From assembly GCA_025594325.1 (NCBI GenBank), contig JANHCV010000001.1:5078961-5142960 (forward strand): DNA of 64,000 bases, in the 5' to 3' direction. Origin of the DNA: Blastocladiella emersonii ATCC 22665 (lineage: Eukaryota > Blastocladiomycota > Blastocladiomycetes > Blastocladiales > Blastocladiaceae). Both the position numbers and the translations under genes were made by a program. Of this stretch, positions 52,721 to 62,857 are shown in pieces (the stretch's first letter is position 1; the number at the start of each line of letters is the position of its first letter). The notes below the pieces were generated by a model that was not told where the DNA came from, did no database searches, and worked only from the letters and a program-made list of their open reading frames with translations.

Positions 52721-54569
52721 TCAGACACCGGCCCGCCACGTCGGGACTGCGCGACGGGGCAGAGCGCGCGCGCCCGAGCACACGGCGAAGCGCGAGACCG
52801 CCTCGCGCTCGGCCCGCTGTCTCGCTCCTGCGTCGGCCGATGCCCGCTGCGCCGACGCCGCCGTCGGGGCGAGCACGCGGGACGGGTCGCGGAACACGCG
52901 TCGCGACCAGCCCTCGATGTCGCGTTCGTCATCAGAGTCGCTCGAGTCGCCGCCGTCCCACTCGCGCCGCTGACCCGTGGATCCCGCGGCTTGGCGCATC
53001 TTCTCGAGCGCGAGCGACCGCCGCTGTGCAACCATGGCCTCGGACCGCGCCTTGATGCGCTCGGCCACGTCGTCGGGAACGGACGGACGTGTCGTTGTCG
53101 CCGCGACGGTACTCGGCGATGGCGATGCGCTCGTCCGCGAACCAGCAGAACGGCGGCGCTCGGCGACCAGCTTCTTGAGCCGCTCCTGCCGCTTGGCCCA
53201 CTCGCGCCGCTCGCGCTCGGCCCGCTCGTGCTCCTCGCGTGCGGCGCGCGCCTGCTCCTGCATCTCGCGCTCCTGCCGCTCGAGCCGCCACGCGAGCACC
53301 TCGGCGAGCTGCCGCTCGTGCTGCGTGCGGTCCGGCTTGTTGCGCGAGTTCGGCTGCTCGTCGTCGGCGAGTGCGTCGGACGCGTCCTTGACAATGGACG
53401 CAGACTCGCGCTGAGCAGCACGCCACGCTGTCACGGCGGTACGCCGCGCGTCGAGCAACCGGTTGTGCTCAATCCACCACGCAACGTGCTCGCGCAGCTC
53501 GGTCTCGGTGCGACCCAGCATCCCCGTGCAGCGGCGCACGAGTCCGCGCGGGAGAGGCGCTGGCTCATCATCGCCGCCGCTGCGGTCGGGCAGCCGGCCG
53601 CCGCACTGCCGCCACGCCTGCACAAACAGGTCATGCGACGTCGGGTCCCACCCGCCCGTCGACCCGTGGCGGTCGACAAAGTCCTAGATGCGATCAAGGG
53701 TCAGCGTGCGGTCGGTGCTGCTGGATCAAGGAAGGCGTGCGTTGTACGCCTTGATCTCGGGCGCCACGTTGACCTCGCTCGCGGCGACGCGCGTCCTGGT
53801 CATTCTCGACGACCCAGAAGTCGGTCGACTACCCGGCTTGAATCGCGCCGTGTCCTCGGCCACGACCGGCTGCGTCGCCCACGCGTCCATGCGCGCCGCG
53901 AATCCATCAAGCTCAACAGCGAGCCGGCGCTCGTCCATGGCGAGTTGATGCTGTCTACACACGACTTGAGTGAGAATGAATCGAGTAAATGTCCTACGCG
54001 CCATTGTACCGCTCGGCGAGGTGCGACGCGAGCTGGTGCAGCGCCGTCTCGACCGACTCGAAGAGCGGTTGGATGCGCTCGGCGGCTACGCCATCTGTCG
54101 AGTCCTGGCCGGCGCTGCTCGCGACCTTGCGGATGGCGCTGATCAGGTCCGCGAGTCGCGCGTGCAGGAGGACACGGTCGTGCTTGAACTTTGTCACTAG
54201 TGAAGTGGCGATGTGATGAGTACTGGGCACGACTGACTAAGCTTACAAACGTACGCCCAGCAGCCTCGAGCAGTTGTGAAAACGGTGAAGGAGCTGGGAC
54301 ATCACCGTCCTGCCGGCCCTGGCACCACGACTCGAGGTCGCTCGCGACCGCCCGTTCACTACGATGTAGCCCAACGCATGAGTCAACGACAATCTACGAA
54401 AGCGAGCTTCGACAACCTACCGGACGCGCAGGGCAGACCAAGTCTCGACAGCTTGCCGTTTCTCCTTCTTGTCCGTCGAGCTGACCGAAGTCGCGACGAC
54501 GACATCCCCCTCGCCGCCACGACTGGGTGCAACTTTGACACCGAGACAAACGGTTCCATTGGCTAGCAT
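52721..54569 (-). CDS. CCDC112: CCDC112 orthologue (centriolar-satellite/ciliary coiled-coil protein)
   Basis: Exons 54569-54421, 54358-54255, 54196-54010, 53954-53741 and 53683-52721 give 538 aa. The centre has PEIKAYNDFVDRHGSTGGWD and LRE-type helices, a long Glu/Arg/Lys coiled coil (EREMQEQARAAREEHERAER) follows, and the end RDPSRVLAPT...RRAVPTWRAGV matches the conserved tail of animal CCDC112. That protein belongs to centriolar satellites and is kept mostly in ciliated organisms, so its presence supports a flagellated fungus. The fourth intron (53740-53684) appears to be GC-AG: GCACGC...CTAG with a CTGAC branch. No GT donor gives this frame. The first exon is the least certain; translation could begin further upstream. 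Confidence 0.82.
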
Positions 54570-55005
54570 GGTTAGAGGTGTGAGTGACGGATGCGGGCTG
54601 CCGATGCGAGGAGAGCGAGTCGACGGAGCCGGGGTGGTCAGAAACGCCGAACCGTGCGACTGTGGCGCAACGCGTCTACTGAGCCTCACGTGAGTGCGTC
54701 GCGACGCGCCGGGCTCACGCAAGTCCTCGTTCGTGTCGATTCCGGATCAACGCCGGGATCACGAGGCAGCTCTGAGACTCTTTTTTTCTTTAGCGACTCG
54801 AACGGCAAGCTTACCGATGCACCAACTGGCGAAGGAGGGACGTCACACGTCGTCGCGAAAGCGCGCGCTGACAGTGACCGACCCGCGTTCATACCTCGAT
54901 CAAACGCATTCGCGCTCAGTGCGCCGAGTGAGTTGTCACACCGGGATTAATGTTTATGAACTATCACCCTCTCTAGATTTACACTACTCGCGTGCGCCCG
55001 CCGAC
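54570..55005. other. Intergenic region; possible extra 5' exon of CCDC112
   Basis: A minus-strand ORF at 54892-54686 (starting MNAGRSLSARAFATTCDV) has fair composition. I could not join it in phase to the CCDC112 first exon with a GT-AG intron, so it is not included. The rest is promoter and the 3' flank of the 7TM gene. Confidence 0.4.
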
Positions 55006-56276
55006 TCAAAAGTAGCGCGGAACTTGCCGTGCCGTTGGCGAGTGCTGGCCGCCACTACCGTTGGACGACGACTCGTGCCACTGCTGCTGGACCACTGCAG
55101 GAGGGAGCTGCAACGGGTGCTGCCGCGGCGGCTGGCCATAGTGCCGATCGACCGAAGGTGGAGTTACGGAAGCCTGAGCGTACCGCAGCGACACGTCGGA
55201 CCCGCCGAGGTCAGACCGCGCGTTGTTGTGGGTGGCCTGCAGAGAGCGCTGCGAGCCGTAAGGCGGTACCGAGCCAGCGTAAGCGAGGTAGGCCTTGGCG
55301 GGGAGCCCGTTCTGCGACTGCGAACGGGAGACCTGCGACACCGGCGCCGAGATCATGCGGTTCTGGCCAGCGGTGCTCGGACCATTGCCCGTCGTGCTCC
55401 CGCTACTGTCGCCCGACACGACCGAGGCGGCGGCGCGCACCGAGTAGCTCGCGTTCTGGCACACGAGCGCGAGCAGGAACGCCTCATTGTACGGCGCTGA
55501 CCCGTACAGCGGGTCCGAGATCCCCAAGAACAGCGGGACCAGGACCACGACCAGCATGATCAGCTCGTAGATGACAAACTGCTTGGCGTTGTAGAAGGGG
55601 CGGATCGCCTTGAAGCGCGACGCAATCTGCGGGTTGGTGGCCGCGAGCGTGATGAACGACACGTCCGTGGCGAGCGCGGGCAGCGCGTAGTAGGCGACGG
55701 CGACCACGTCGCTGACCCGGTAGAACTTGTAGGTGGCCTGGTAGTAGGCCGACTTGGACACCCAGTCGCCGGCAATGTACGCGTGCAGGTGGCAAAACGA
55801 CGAGACGCCGCCGATCAGCAGGTACCCGGCCATGTACCAGTACTGGAAGCGCTTGAGCGAGCGCAGCGACCGCAGCAGCGCCGTGGCGCGCAGAAAGACC
55901 ATGAGCACGACGACGGCCGAGTTGATGCGCTTGATGACGTTGAGGCACACGGTGAGCGGGCCCCACGGGAACCAGGCGCCCGAGTAGAAGAGCCACGAGC
56001 AGACGCAGTACAGGAAGCCGAGGTCGATGATGGCGGCGACCATGCACGAGAGGATAATGGCCTTTTGCACGCCGCGGCCGGCGTAGCGCTGCCAGACGCA
56101 GTTGATTCTGTGGACGGTGACGTGAGTTTGCGTGTCTTGGGTCGTGGAGGGAGCATAGCGTACGTGTTGAGGTTGGTCATGAGCGACGGAAGGCAGGTGA
56201 TGAGGGCCGAGAGCCGGCTCACGAACAGGATCGGGTCGACGACGCCGAACGCGATTGTTGTTGCTGCTGGTGGCAT
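55006..56276 (-). CDS. Seven-TM protein, tandem paralogue 1
   Basis: Exons 56276-56164 and 56107-55006 (56-nt GTACGC...ACAG intron) give 404 aa. About seven hydrophobic spans are seen, among them AIILSCMVAAIIDLGFLYCV, VVVLMVFLRATALL and FVIYELIMLVVVLVPLFLGI, followed by a cytosolic Ser/Gln/Pro-rich tail of about 110 residues. It is clearly related to the next gene: INCVW...GRGVQKAI against INCIL...GRTIQKAI, TDVSFI against TDVSFM, and VLVPLFLGI, APYNE and NASYSV shared. The layout is GPCR-like, but I see no signature of a known GPCR class and make no ligand call. Confidence 0.8.
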
Positions 56277-56825
56277 GGTGTCTGTCTAGCGTAGTGTGTA
56301 GTCGCGCGATACGAGAGGGAAGGGGGGAGGCAATGCCGAAGCTAAGTAGCGCTCGCTTCAGATCGTCGACCGACCTCGGCAAGAACACGCGCTGTCGCGT
56401 TGCGCACCGACCCGACCACTGACGGCGCTTCCCTCTTTCCTCGCTTGACTTGATCATCCGCCAGTGGGCCCGGTGGGGCAAGCAGGCATGAGCACGCTCG
56501 GCTCGCGAGGCATCGCGCATCGCATCACTCGCTCGCCGAGAGTCGGGTGCGTCCGTATCCGCGAGCAGAAAACGTGTTCTCAGCGACGGCCTGCGGGCCA
56601 CGTTTCGCTGGAGCGCGCTGCGCCACCCACCATCGTGGCAGCCGTCGTTCTCTCGCCCGGACGCCACAGGCGGGAACGGCACTGGCACGCTGGTCCGAGC
56701 GGCCCACCTAAGCCTTCTCTCGCTCCCTCCCGTAGTGATGATGCCCAAGGGAGCACAGAGTAGCTGCAATGAACAGAATCATGTATCAATCAGTCTATGG
56801 TGGGGATGGAATTTTACGGTGGAGT
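56277..56825. other. Intergenic region, no gene supported
   Basis: The 549 bp between the two 7TM genes hold only short ORFs on both strands, with no convincing protein. It acts as the promoter side of paralogue 1. Confidence 0.5.
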
Positions 56826-58076
56826 CTAAAAGTTGACGCCGCGGGTCTGCGGCGGCTGTGGTGACGCGCGGTACTGCGACGGCGAGGACTGCTGGCCGTA
56901 CTGCGGCGGCGAGTACACGGCGGGACCGTTGGGCGTGCGGGTGCGCGGCGGCGGCGACATCATCTCGGCCAGCGGGATGACGGCGCCAACACTCGCTTTC
57001 TCGTTGATGCTCGACGTCACGAGAGTCGATGCGCCCGTGCCGTGGCTGCCCGGGAGACCAGGGTGCGAGTGCCCGACCTGCGACTGCCCGCCGACAAAGC
57101 TCGTGGCGTGGCTCGGCTTCGGGTTCGAGCTGCTGCCCGTCGTGTCGCCGGGCACGATCACCGTGGCCTTGACCGAGTAGCTCGCGTTGAGCGTGATCAG
57201 GGCGAGCAGGAACTGCTCGTTGTACGGCGCACTCGCCACCTCCGGGTTGGTGATCCCCAGGAACAGCGGGACCAGCACCACGGCCAGCATCACGCACTCA
57301 AGCGCCACGTACACGTTGATGTTGTAAAACTGCTTGATCGTCTCGAAGCGGCGGCTGAGGTGCGGATTCGCGCGCGTCATGAGCATGAACGACACGTCCG
57401 TGTAGATGGCGAGCGAGGCGTACTGCAGCACGCAGCACACGTTGGCGACGCGGTACGCCATGTAGGTCGGCGTGTGCCACGCGCGCTCGCTCGACCACCC
57501 GTTGGTCGCGTACGAAAAGATGTGCAGGCCCATGGTTAGCGTCGAGAAGACCATGTAGACGAGCGTGAACCACTTGGCGTGCGCCTTCCACCGCTGCGCC
57601 GTCGGCACGATGGCCGTGAACCGCAGGAACACGAGGTGCACGCTGACAAACGAGTGGACGCGCTTGAGCACGTTGAGCGCGACCGTGACCATGGACCACG
57701 CCGGCCACGCCGGGTCGAGGATCCACGACGTCATGGCGAACAGGATCATGGCGTCGACGACGAGGCTGAGCGCAGCGCTGGCCAGGATCGCCTTTTGGAT
57801 GGTGCGCCCGCGGAAGTTGCACAGGATGCAGTTGATGTTGTTGATGGTGAGCATCACGGACGGGAACACGGTGAGCAGGCCGGCGATGCGGCTGAAGACG
57901 AGCGCCTTGGACGCGGTCGCGGCGGTCGCGGCCTCTTCGAGGAGCGACCCACTTGCTGCTGCGGAGGCGGTGGCCGTTGCCTTGGCGATGGCGCTGCTCG
58001 TCGAGGTGGCCGTCATGGTGGCCTTGGTGGCTGCCGCTGCCGCGGCGGATACGGTGGACGTCGGTGCAGCGGGCAT
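56826..58076 (-). CDS. Seven-TM protein, tandem paralogue 2
   Basis: 416 aa with no intron seen, although paralogue 1 has one in the equivalent first-TM region. A Ala/Thr/Ser-rich N-terminus of about 60 residues precedes seven hydrophobic spans (VFSRIAGLLTVFPSVMLTI, ILASAALSLVVDAMILFAMT, VYVALECVMLAVVLVPLFLG). The core shared with paralogue 1 is TDVSFM, FYN, VLVPLFLGI, APYNEQFLLALI and NASYSVKA. The tail of about 110 residues ends in Pro/Gln/Tyr-rich sequence (YSPPQYGQQSSPSQYRASPQ). No family is recognised; loss of the intron or retroposition of one copy is possible. Confidence 0.82.
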   Translation of the reverse strand: MPAAPTSTVSAAAAAATKATMTATSTSSAIAKATATASAAASGSLLEEAATAATASKALVFSRIAGLLTVFPSVMLTINNINCILCNFRGRTIQKAILASAALSLVVDAMILFAMTSWILDPAWPAWSMVTVALNVLKRVHSFVSVHLVFLRFTAIVPTAQRWKAHAKWFTLVYMVFSTLTMGLHIFSYATNGWSSERAWHTPTYMAYRVANVCCVLQYASLAIYTDVSFMLMTRANPHLSRRFETIKQFYNINVYVALECVMLAVVLVPLFLGITNPEVASAPYNEQFLLALITLNASYSVKATVIVPGDTTGSSSNPKPSHATSFVGGQSQVGHSHPGLPGSHGTGASTLVTSSINEKASVGAVIPLAEMMSPPPRTRTPNGPAVYSPPQYGQQSSPSQYRASPQPPQTRGVNF

Positions 58077-58636
58077 CGTTGGTCGGTGGTGGCTCGGTAG
58101 TGTCGCTTGTGACCGAGTGACCCGTGAGTGATGAAGGCGAGTGGAGTAGAGATGAAGGAGAGAGCCAGGGCCCGCCGTGCGATGGGCAGGGCCGACCAGG
58201 CCACAACGGACGGTTCGACCACCATGGTCGCTGCCGCCGATGACCCGGTGCTCTCCGACTCGACAGGTGATGCTTGACCTCTTTCACTCACCCTCGCGCG
58301 CCGGCCCTTGTTCTGGCGGCGAGCGTGCGGCGCAGCCCAGCCCGTGGCTTGTTGGCTTCTTCTCCTGCGCGCGGACCCATGCATCATCCAATCATCGCGC
58401 AAGCGCGGCCTTGACCTTGACCGCTGGGCGCGCGGGCGCCCTTGAGCCGGTCAGAGGCGCCGCCAGCTGTGGGCGCCGCCGCCTATCGTCGCAGCAAACG
58501 GCCGCGCGCTCGTCGGTCCTACCACTTCTCCTCTCCCTCAAACTTGTCTCCGAGTCAAATGGATCCCTTGTTGATTGATGGATGTACACGATGCGATAGT
58601 CGAGAGAGACAGTTGCTCCACGACGCCGCCAAAACC
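58077..58636. other. Intergenic region, no gene supported
   Basis: The 560 bp form the upstream region of the second 7TM gene and the 3' flank of the P450. ORFs present are short and biased. TTGATTGATGGATGTAC near 58570 is the AT-richest part. Confidence 0.45.
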
Positions 58637-60702
58637 CTAGGCCGTGGCCGCAATCAGTGCAGAAGCGGCGGCGCCGCCATCGTCGCAGCCACGCGAGGAG
58701 GCCGACGCGGGCGCGGACGCGGAGCCCGGACCAAAACCGCCGCGATGGCGCACGCGCAGCATGAGCCCGTCCTTGAACTGCAGCGTGAGCGCGGGCTGGT
58801 ACGTGACCGCGGCGGGGTCGACAACCTCAAAGTCGAAGCGGCGGACCAGCTCGACGAGGCACGCGACGCCCTGCAGCATCACCATCTGCTGGCCGAGGCA
58901 GGTCCGCGGACCGGCGTTGAACACGGGGTACTTGAACGGGCCCGGGTGCTTGTTCTTGCCGCCGTGCTCGTCGAGCCACCGCTCGGGCCGGTACTCGGCC
59001 GCGTCGTCGCCCCACAGCTCGGTGAGCCGGCCCATGACCCACGGGATCCACACGACGCCCTCGCCGGCGCGGATCCGCGTGCCGTCGGGCCACACGTCGT
59101 CGTACACCGCGAACTTGATCTCGGTCGGCACGCTACGTTCGGGGCGCGTTAGTCGGGGCGACGCGTGAGGGTCGCATCTGGGGGGAAGCGTGTACCTCGG
59201 GTGAAGGCGCAGGCCCTCGCTCAGCACCGCCTGGCCGTACTTGAGCTCCTTGGTGAGCGCGTGGTAGTCGGGCTCAGCGCCGTCGGGGCACACGCGGTCA
59301 ATCTCGGCGCGGAACGCAGCGAGCGCGCGCGGGTTGCAGATCAGCTCGAACATGGTCCAGGAGAGCGACTGTGCCGTGGTGTCGCGGCCCGCAATGACGC
59401 TGTTGAGCGGGTGTAAGGCGTGTCAGTCGGTGATGGTGGCACGGACGAGCGCACGACACGTACAAGTTGAGGATCATGTCGCGCAGCTCCGTGTCCGAGT
59501 ATGTGGTCGAGGATGGACACGCAGAATCAGACGTGGCGGAAAGAATCAAGCCAGCGTCGCCCTCGGCGGGCTTCCTGAGCGCCATGAACCGCGCGAGCAG
59601 GTCCTTGCGCGCGGCGCTGACCTCGGCGGGCTCGGCGTGGCGCGCCGCAATGATCTCGTGCGCGAGGCCGTGGATCGTGGCCGTGTACTGCTGCAGCCGC
59701 GCGCGGTCGCCGTTGAGCCACTCGGCGAGGGTCCACTGCAGCTCGCTCATGTTGAAGCGCTTGTTGAGGATCCGCTGGGCTACGATATGGTCGGGGCGGG
59801 CCGTGTCAGTACGTGCGATGGGGACGGGACCAAGAGAAGAAGGCGCACTCTCGTCAAACGCGATCGCAAACGGGACGGGCGTGCCGTCGGGCGCGTCGAG
59901 TGCCTGCAGGTCCTCGAGGCCGAAACCGATCGCCATGAACGAGTCGAGCGTGAAGCGGTACAGGTAATCGCTGAGGTCAACGGTCACCTCGGCGCCGTTC
60001 TCGCTCTGGTCAGCGGCCAGCGCGAGCTTAGCGACGACGGCGCGGCACCGCTCGCGGAACACGTCGAGGTAGTGGTCGCGAAAGGCGGCGACCGAGAAGA
60101 GGTGCGACGCGGCCTTGCGCTGCGCCTTCCAGTGCGGCCCGTCGGACGCAAAGATGCCATTGCCGAGCAGCGGCGCGTGGATGGCGTGGAACTTGGGGCC
60201 CTTGACGTAGTTCTGCGGTTTGTGGCGGAATGCGTGAGACATGAGCACCATACCACACACCAGAAACGAGGAAACGGACCTCAAAGTTGAGCTTGAGGAC
60301 GTGCTCGAGGTTGAGCGGCTCGCACGTCGTCACGTAGGTCGCGCCAAACGGCACGTAAACGTGCGAGTTGGGCCCGAGACCGGCGTCGAGGTACGCGCGC
60401 TGGCGCCGCCACGCACGGTGCAGGCGCTCGCCCTGGCGGCGCAGCAGGCCGCGCGCGTGGCCGAGGAGCAGGTGCGGCGGCGTCGTCGGCAGGTCGCGGC
60501 GCAGCTTGAGCCGGCGCTCGCGCAGGAGCAGGATCACGATGGCCGACGCGGCCGACGCGCCGAGCGTCGCGACCAGGCGGATCCAGGACGCCCACGACGA
60601 CCATTCAGAGATACCGCTGCCGACGCGGATCTGCAGCAGCGACCTGACCACGGCGTCGGCCGTCGCGGCAACTGCTGTTGCTGATACATGTAGCGTCTCC
60701 AT
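58637..60702 (-). CDS. Cytochrome P450, fatty-acid-hydroxylase-like (CYP86/CYP704/CYP52 type)
   Basis: Exons 60702-60280, 60212-59849, 59779-59464, 59399-59196 and 59132-58637 give 600 aa. An N-terminal membrane anchor (LVATLGASAASAIVILLL) is followed by a Pro-rich hinge (LPTTPPHLLLGHARG). The C-helix region reads DGPHWKAQRKAASHLF. The I-helix AGRDTTAQSLSW is complete only after splicing. ExxR is EGLRLHPSVP, PERW is present, and the heme loop is FNAGPRTCLGQQM with Cys as the iron ligand. LLGNGIFASDGPHWKAQRK and AFDETQRILNKRF resemble omega-hydroxylases of fatty acids and alkanes. ER location and that substrate class are inferred. Donors include GTCCGT, GTGCGC, GTACGT and GTACAC. Confidence 0.93.
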
Positions 60703-61122
60703 GGCAAGTCTATCGTGTGTGTGTGTGGGAGAGAGAATTCGGTTCCGGCTCGGCACGCAAAGGTTAGCTGAGCCGGTCCTCCTTCACGAGCTCCGAACCG
60801 CGCGATCGGCGGCACAGCGTGCGCGTGTTGTTGGGGACGCGAGACACGGTGGCTCGGCGGCGTTCGCGGCGACGGCGAGCGGCCAAACGCTTTTCCGAGA
60901 CTCGGGCGGTCGGTCGCTCGCTCGGTCCCCACTCCCGAGAGATCCGAGCTCGCCTGCGCTCATGTATCGCTACTGGACTTGATGCAAACTCATGTACACA
61001 CTTGATGGGACGGGGTGAGACAGCCGTTGGGGTCGGGAGCTCACGGTCGTCAGAAACAAGAATGGGATTGAACCGATGCTAGGCTTTTATTGTTTGCGGT
61101 GGTGATGAAGATGAAGAAGAAA
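60703..61122. other. Intergenic region, no gene supported
   Basis: The 420 bp contain a short GT-rich run near 60715 close to the P450 start. Otherwise they hold only the 3' flank of the repeat protein. No gene is seen. Confidence 0.45.
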
Positions 61123-62857
61123 CTAGTAGCCGTAACCGTGGCCGTTGCCGTAGCCGTAGCCGCGGGCCGGCGCGGGCGCGGGCGTCGCGGCCGGTGGCAT
61201 CGAGTGCTCCGGGTACCCCGCGACGGCCGTGTTGGTCGGCACCGAGTGCGCCATGCCCGACGACGACGCCGAACCGGCCGAGCCGGCCGAGGCGCCCGCC
61301 GTCACCGTGACGGTCGCCGTAGCGGTCGCGGTCGCCGTCTCGGTCGCCGTGACGGTGGTCGCGCTGCACGTGCCCTGCTGCGGCGAGTTGCCGCTGCTGC
61401 CGCCGTAACCGTTGTTGTTCCCGTTGCCGTGCATCCCGCCAGCGTTGCCGCCAGCACCGCCGTTCGCGTTCCCGTTACCGTTAAAGGCAGGCGGGGCCGT
61501 CGGGGCGCACGTCGCGGCAACCGTTGCAGTCACCGTAGCGGTCGTCGTCGCGGTCGCGGTCGCCGTGGCGGTCGACACGACCGTCTTCTCCATGACGCGG
61601 GTGCTGAACTGCGTCTCGAACTTGGTCTGCACCTGGACCTGCGTCCGCGTCTGGAACTGCGTCTGGGTCTGGGTCTCGGTCATGGTGCGGAACTGCGTCT
61701 CGACGCGCGTCTCAAACTGGGTCTGCACGCGGGTCTGGAACTCGGTCTGCGTGTGCACGCGCGTCTGGAACTCGGTCTGCACGCGCGTGCGGAACTCGGT
61801 CTGGGTCTGGGTGTGCGTGAGCGTCTGGGTCTGGACCTGGGTCTGGACGCGCGTCTGCGTCTCGACGCGGGTCTCAAACAGCGTCTTGGTGCACGTCACC
61901 GTCACGGGCGCGGGCGGCGGCACGTGCGCCGTCACCGTCATGGTCACCGCGGGCGGCGGGGACGCGGTCGCCACGACCGTCTGCGTCACCACGCTCGGCG
62001 GCGCGTGGACGACCACCGTCGTCGTCACAGCGGGCAGTGGTGGCGCGACCACCGTCGAAGTGACGGCCGGGGGCGGCGCGTGGATCATGGACTGCGGCGG
62101 CGGGTGCACCATGGCGGGCGGCGGCGGCGGGGGCGGGTGCACCATGGGAGGCTGCTGGTGGCCGCCCATCATCTTGTTCTTGAGCTTCTTGAGCATGCCA
62201 AGCGTGCGCGGCGCGAGGCGGAGCGACATGGGCACCTCCACGTTGGCCGCGGCCGCGTCCGAGCCCGACTCGACGATCAGCACGTCGGCGCACGTCGTGG
62301 AATCGACTGGAGGGAGTTTGGTGAGCGAGGTTCTTTGAAAGATCAGCAGTGAGACGAAAGCAACGCGTACCATTGCCGCCAACGACGCGGAACTGCACCT
62401 CACAACGGCCGCGGGCGTCCTCGGGCACGGTAAAGATGAGGTCTGGATCGCGCACAACGAGAAGGACGCGTTAGCTCGTGTGAAGTGAGACGGAACGTAA
62501 GCGAGTGAGGGTAAGCGTACCGGATTGAGCAGCGGGAACAGTCTCGAGGGCGCGGAGCGTCGTGTCGCGCTCGCCGCACCGCAGCACCGCGTCGACGGCG
62601 AGTGAGGCATCGCTGGCGGCAGCGCCCTGGGCGGCCCAGACCAGCGCAGCCGGGTGGCCGGCGATCCACGTCGCCGTGGGTTCGCCGCGGGCCGTTGCGG
62701 CGCACGAGCCGAGAGCGGCGCGGTGGGCCGGGTAGCTGAGGGCCACGGACGCGGACATGGGCGCCGCGGCGGCGCGCGACGCGACGGACAGCGCGAGAAC
62801 GCCGGCCAGCGTCACGAAGCGGGCGCCAGTGGCAAGGAGAGCGAAGTCGGTGTGCAT
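61123..62857 (-). CDS. Secreted Thr/Gln-repeat protein with Gly-Tyr tail (adhesin-like)
   Basis: Exons 62857-62521, 62442-62371 and 62306-61123 give 530 aa. The signal peptide is about 33 residues (FVTLAGVLALSVASRAAAA). Residues about 35-180 form a globular domain with several Cys (GSCAATA, VLRCGERDTTLRAL, GRCEVQFRVVGG, TTCADVLIV). A Pro-rich hinge (HPPPPPPPAMVHPPP) leads to about 100 residues of alternating Thr/Gln/Arg with Val/Phe (TEFQTRVHTQTEFQTRVQTQ). Then come Thr-Ala/Val repeats, an Asn/Gly-rich stretch and the end GYGYGNGHGYGY. Alternation suggests beta-strand stacking; Thr density suggests O-glycosylation. Wall or adhesive roles are inferred. No known family is recognised. Confidence 0.8.

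Noticed and set aside
54686..54892. Additional first exon of CCDC112
   Set aside because: No GT-AG intron joins it in phase to the exon at 54569.
61090..62352. 420-aa plus-strand ORF of Arg/Gly/Val repeats
   Set aside because: Antisense shadow of the secreted repeat protein.
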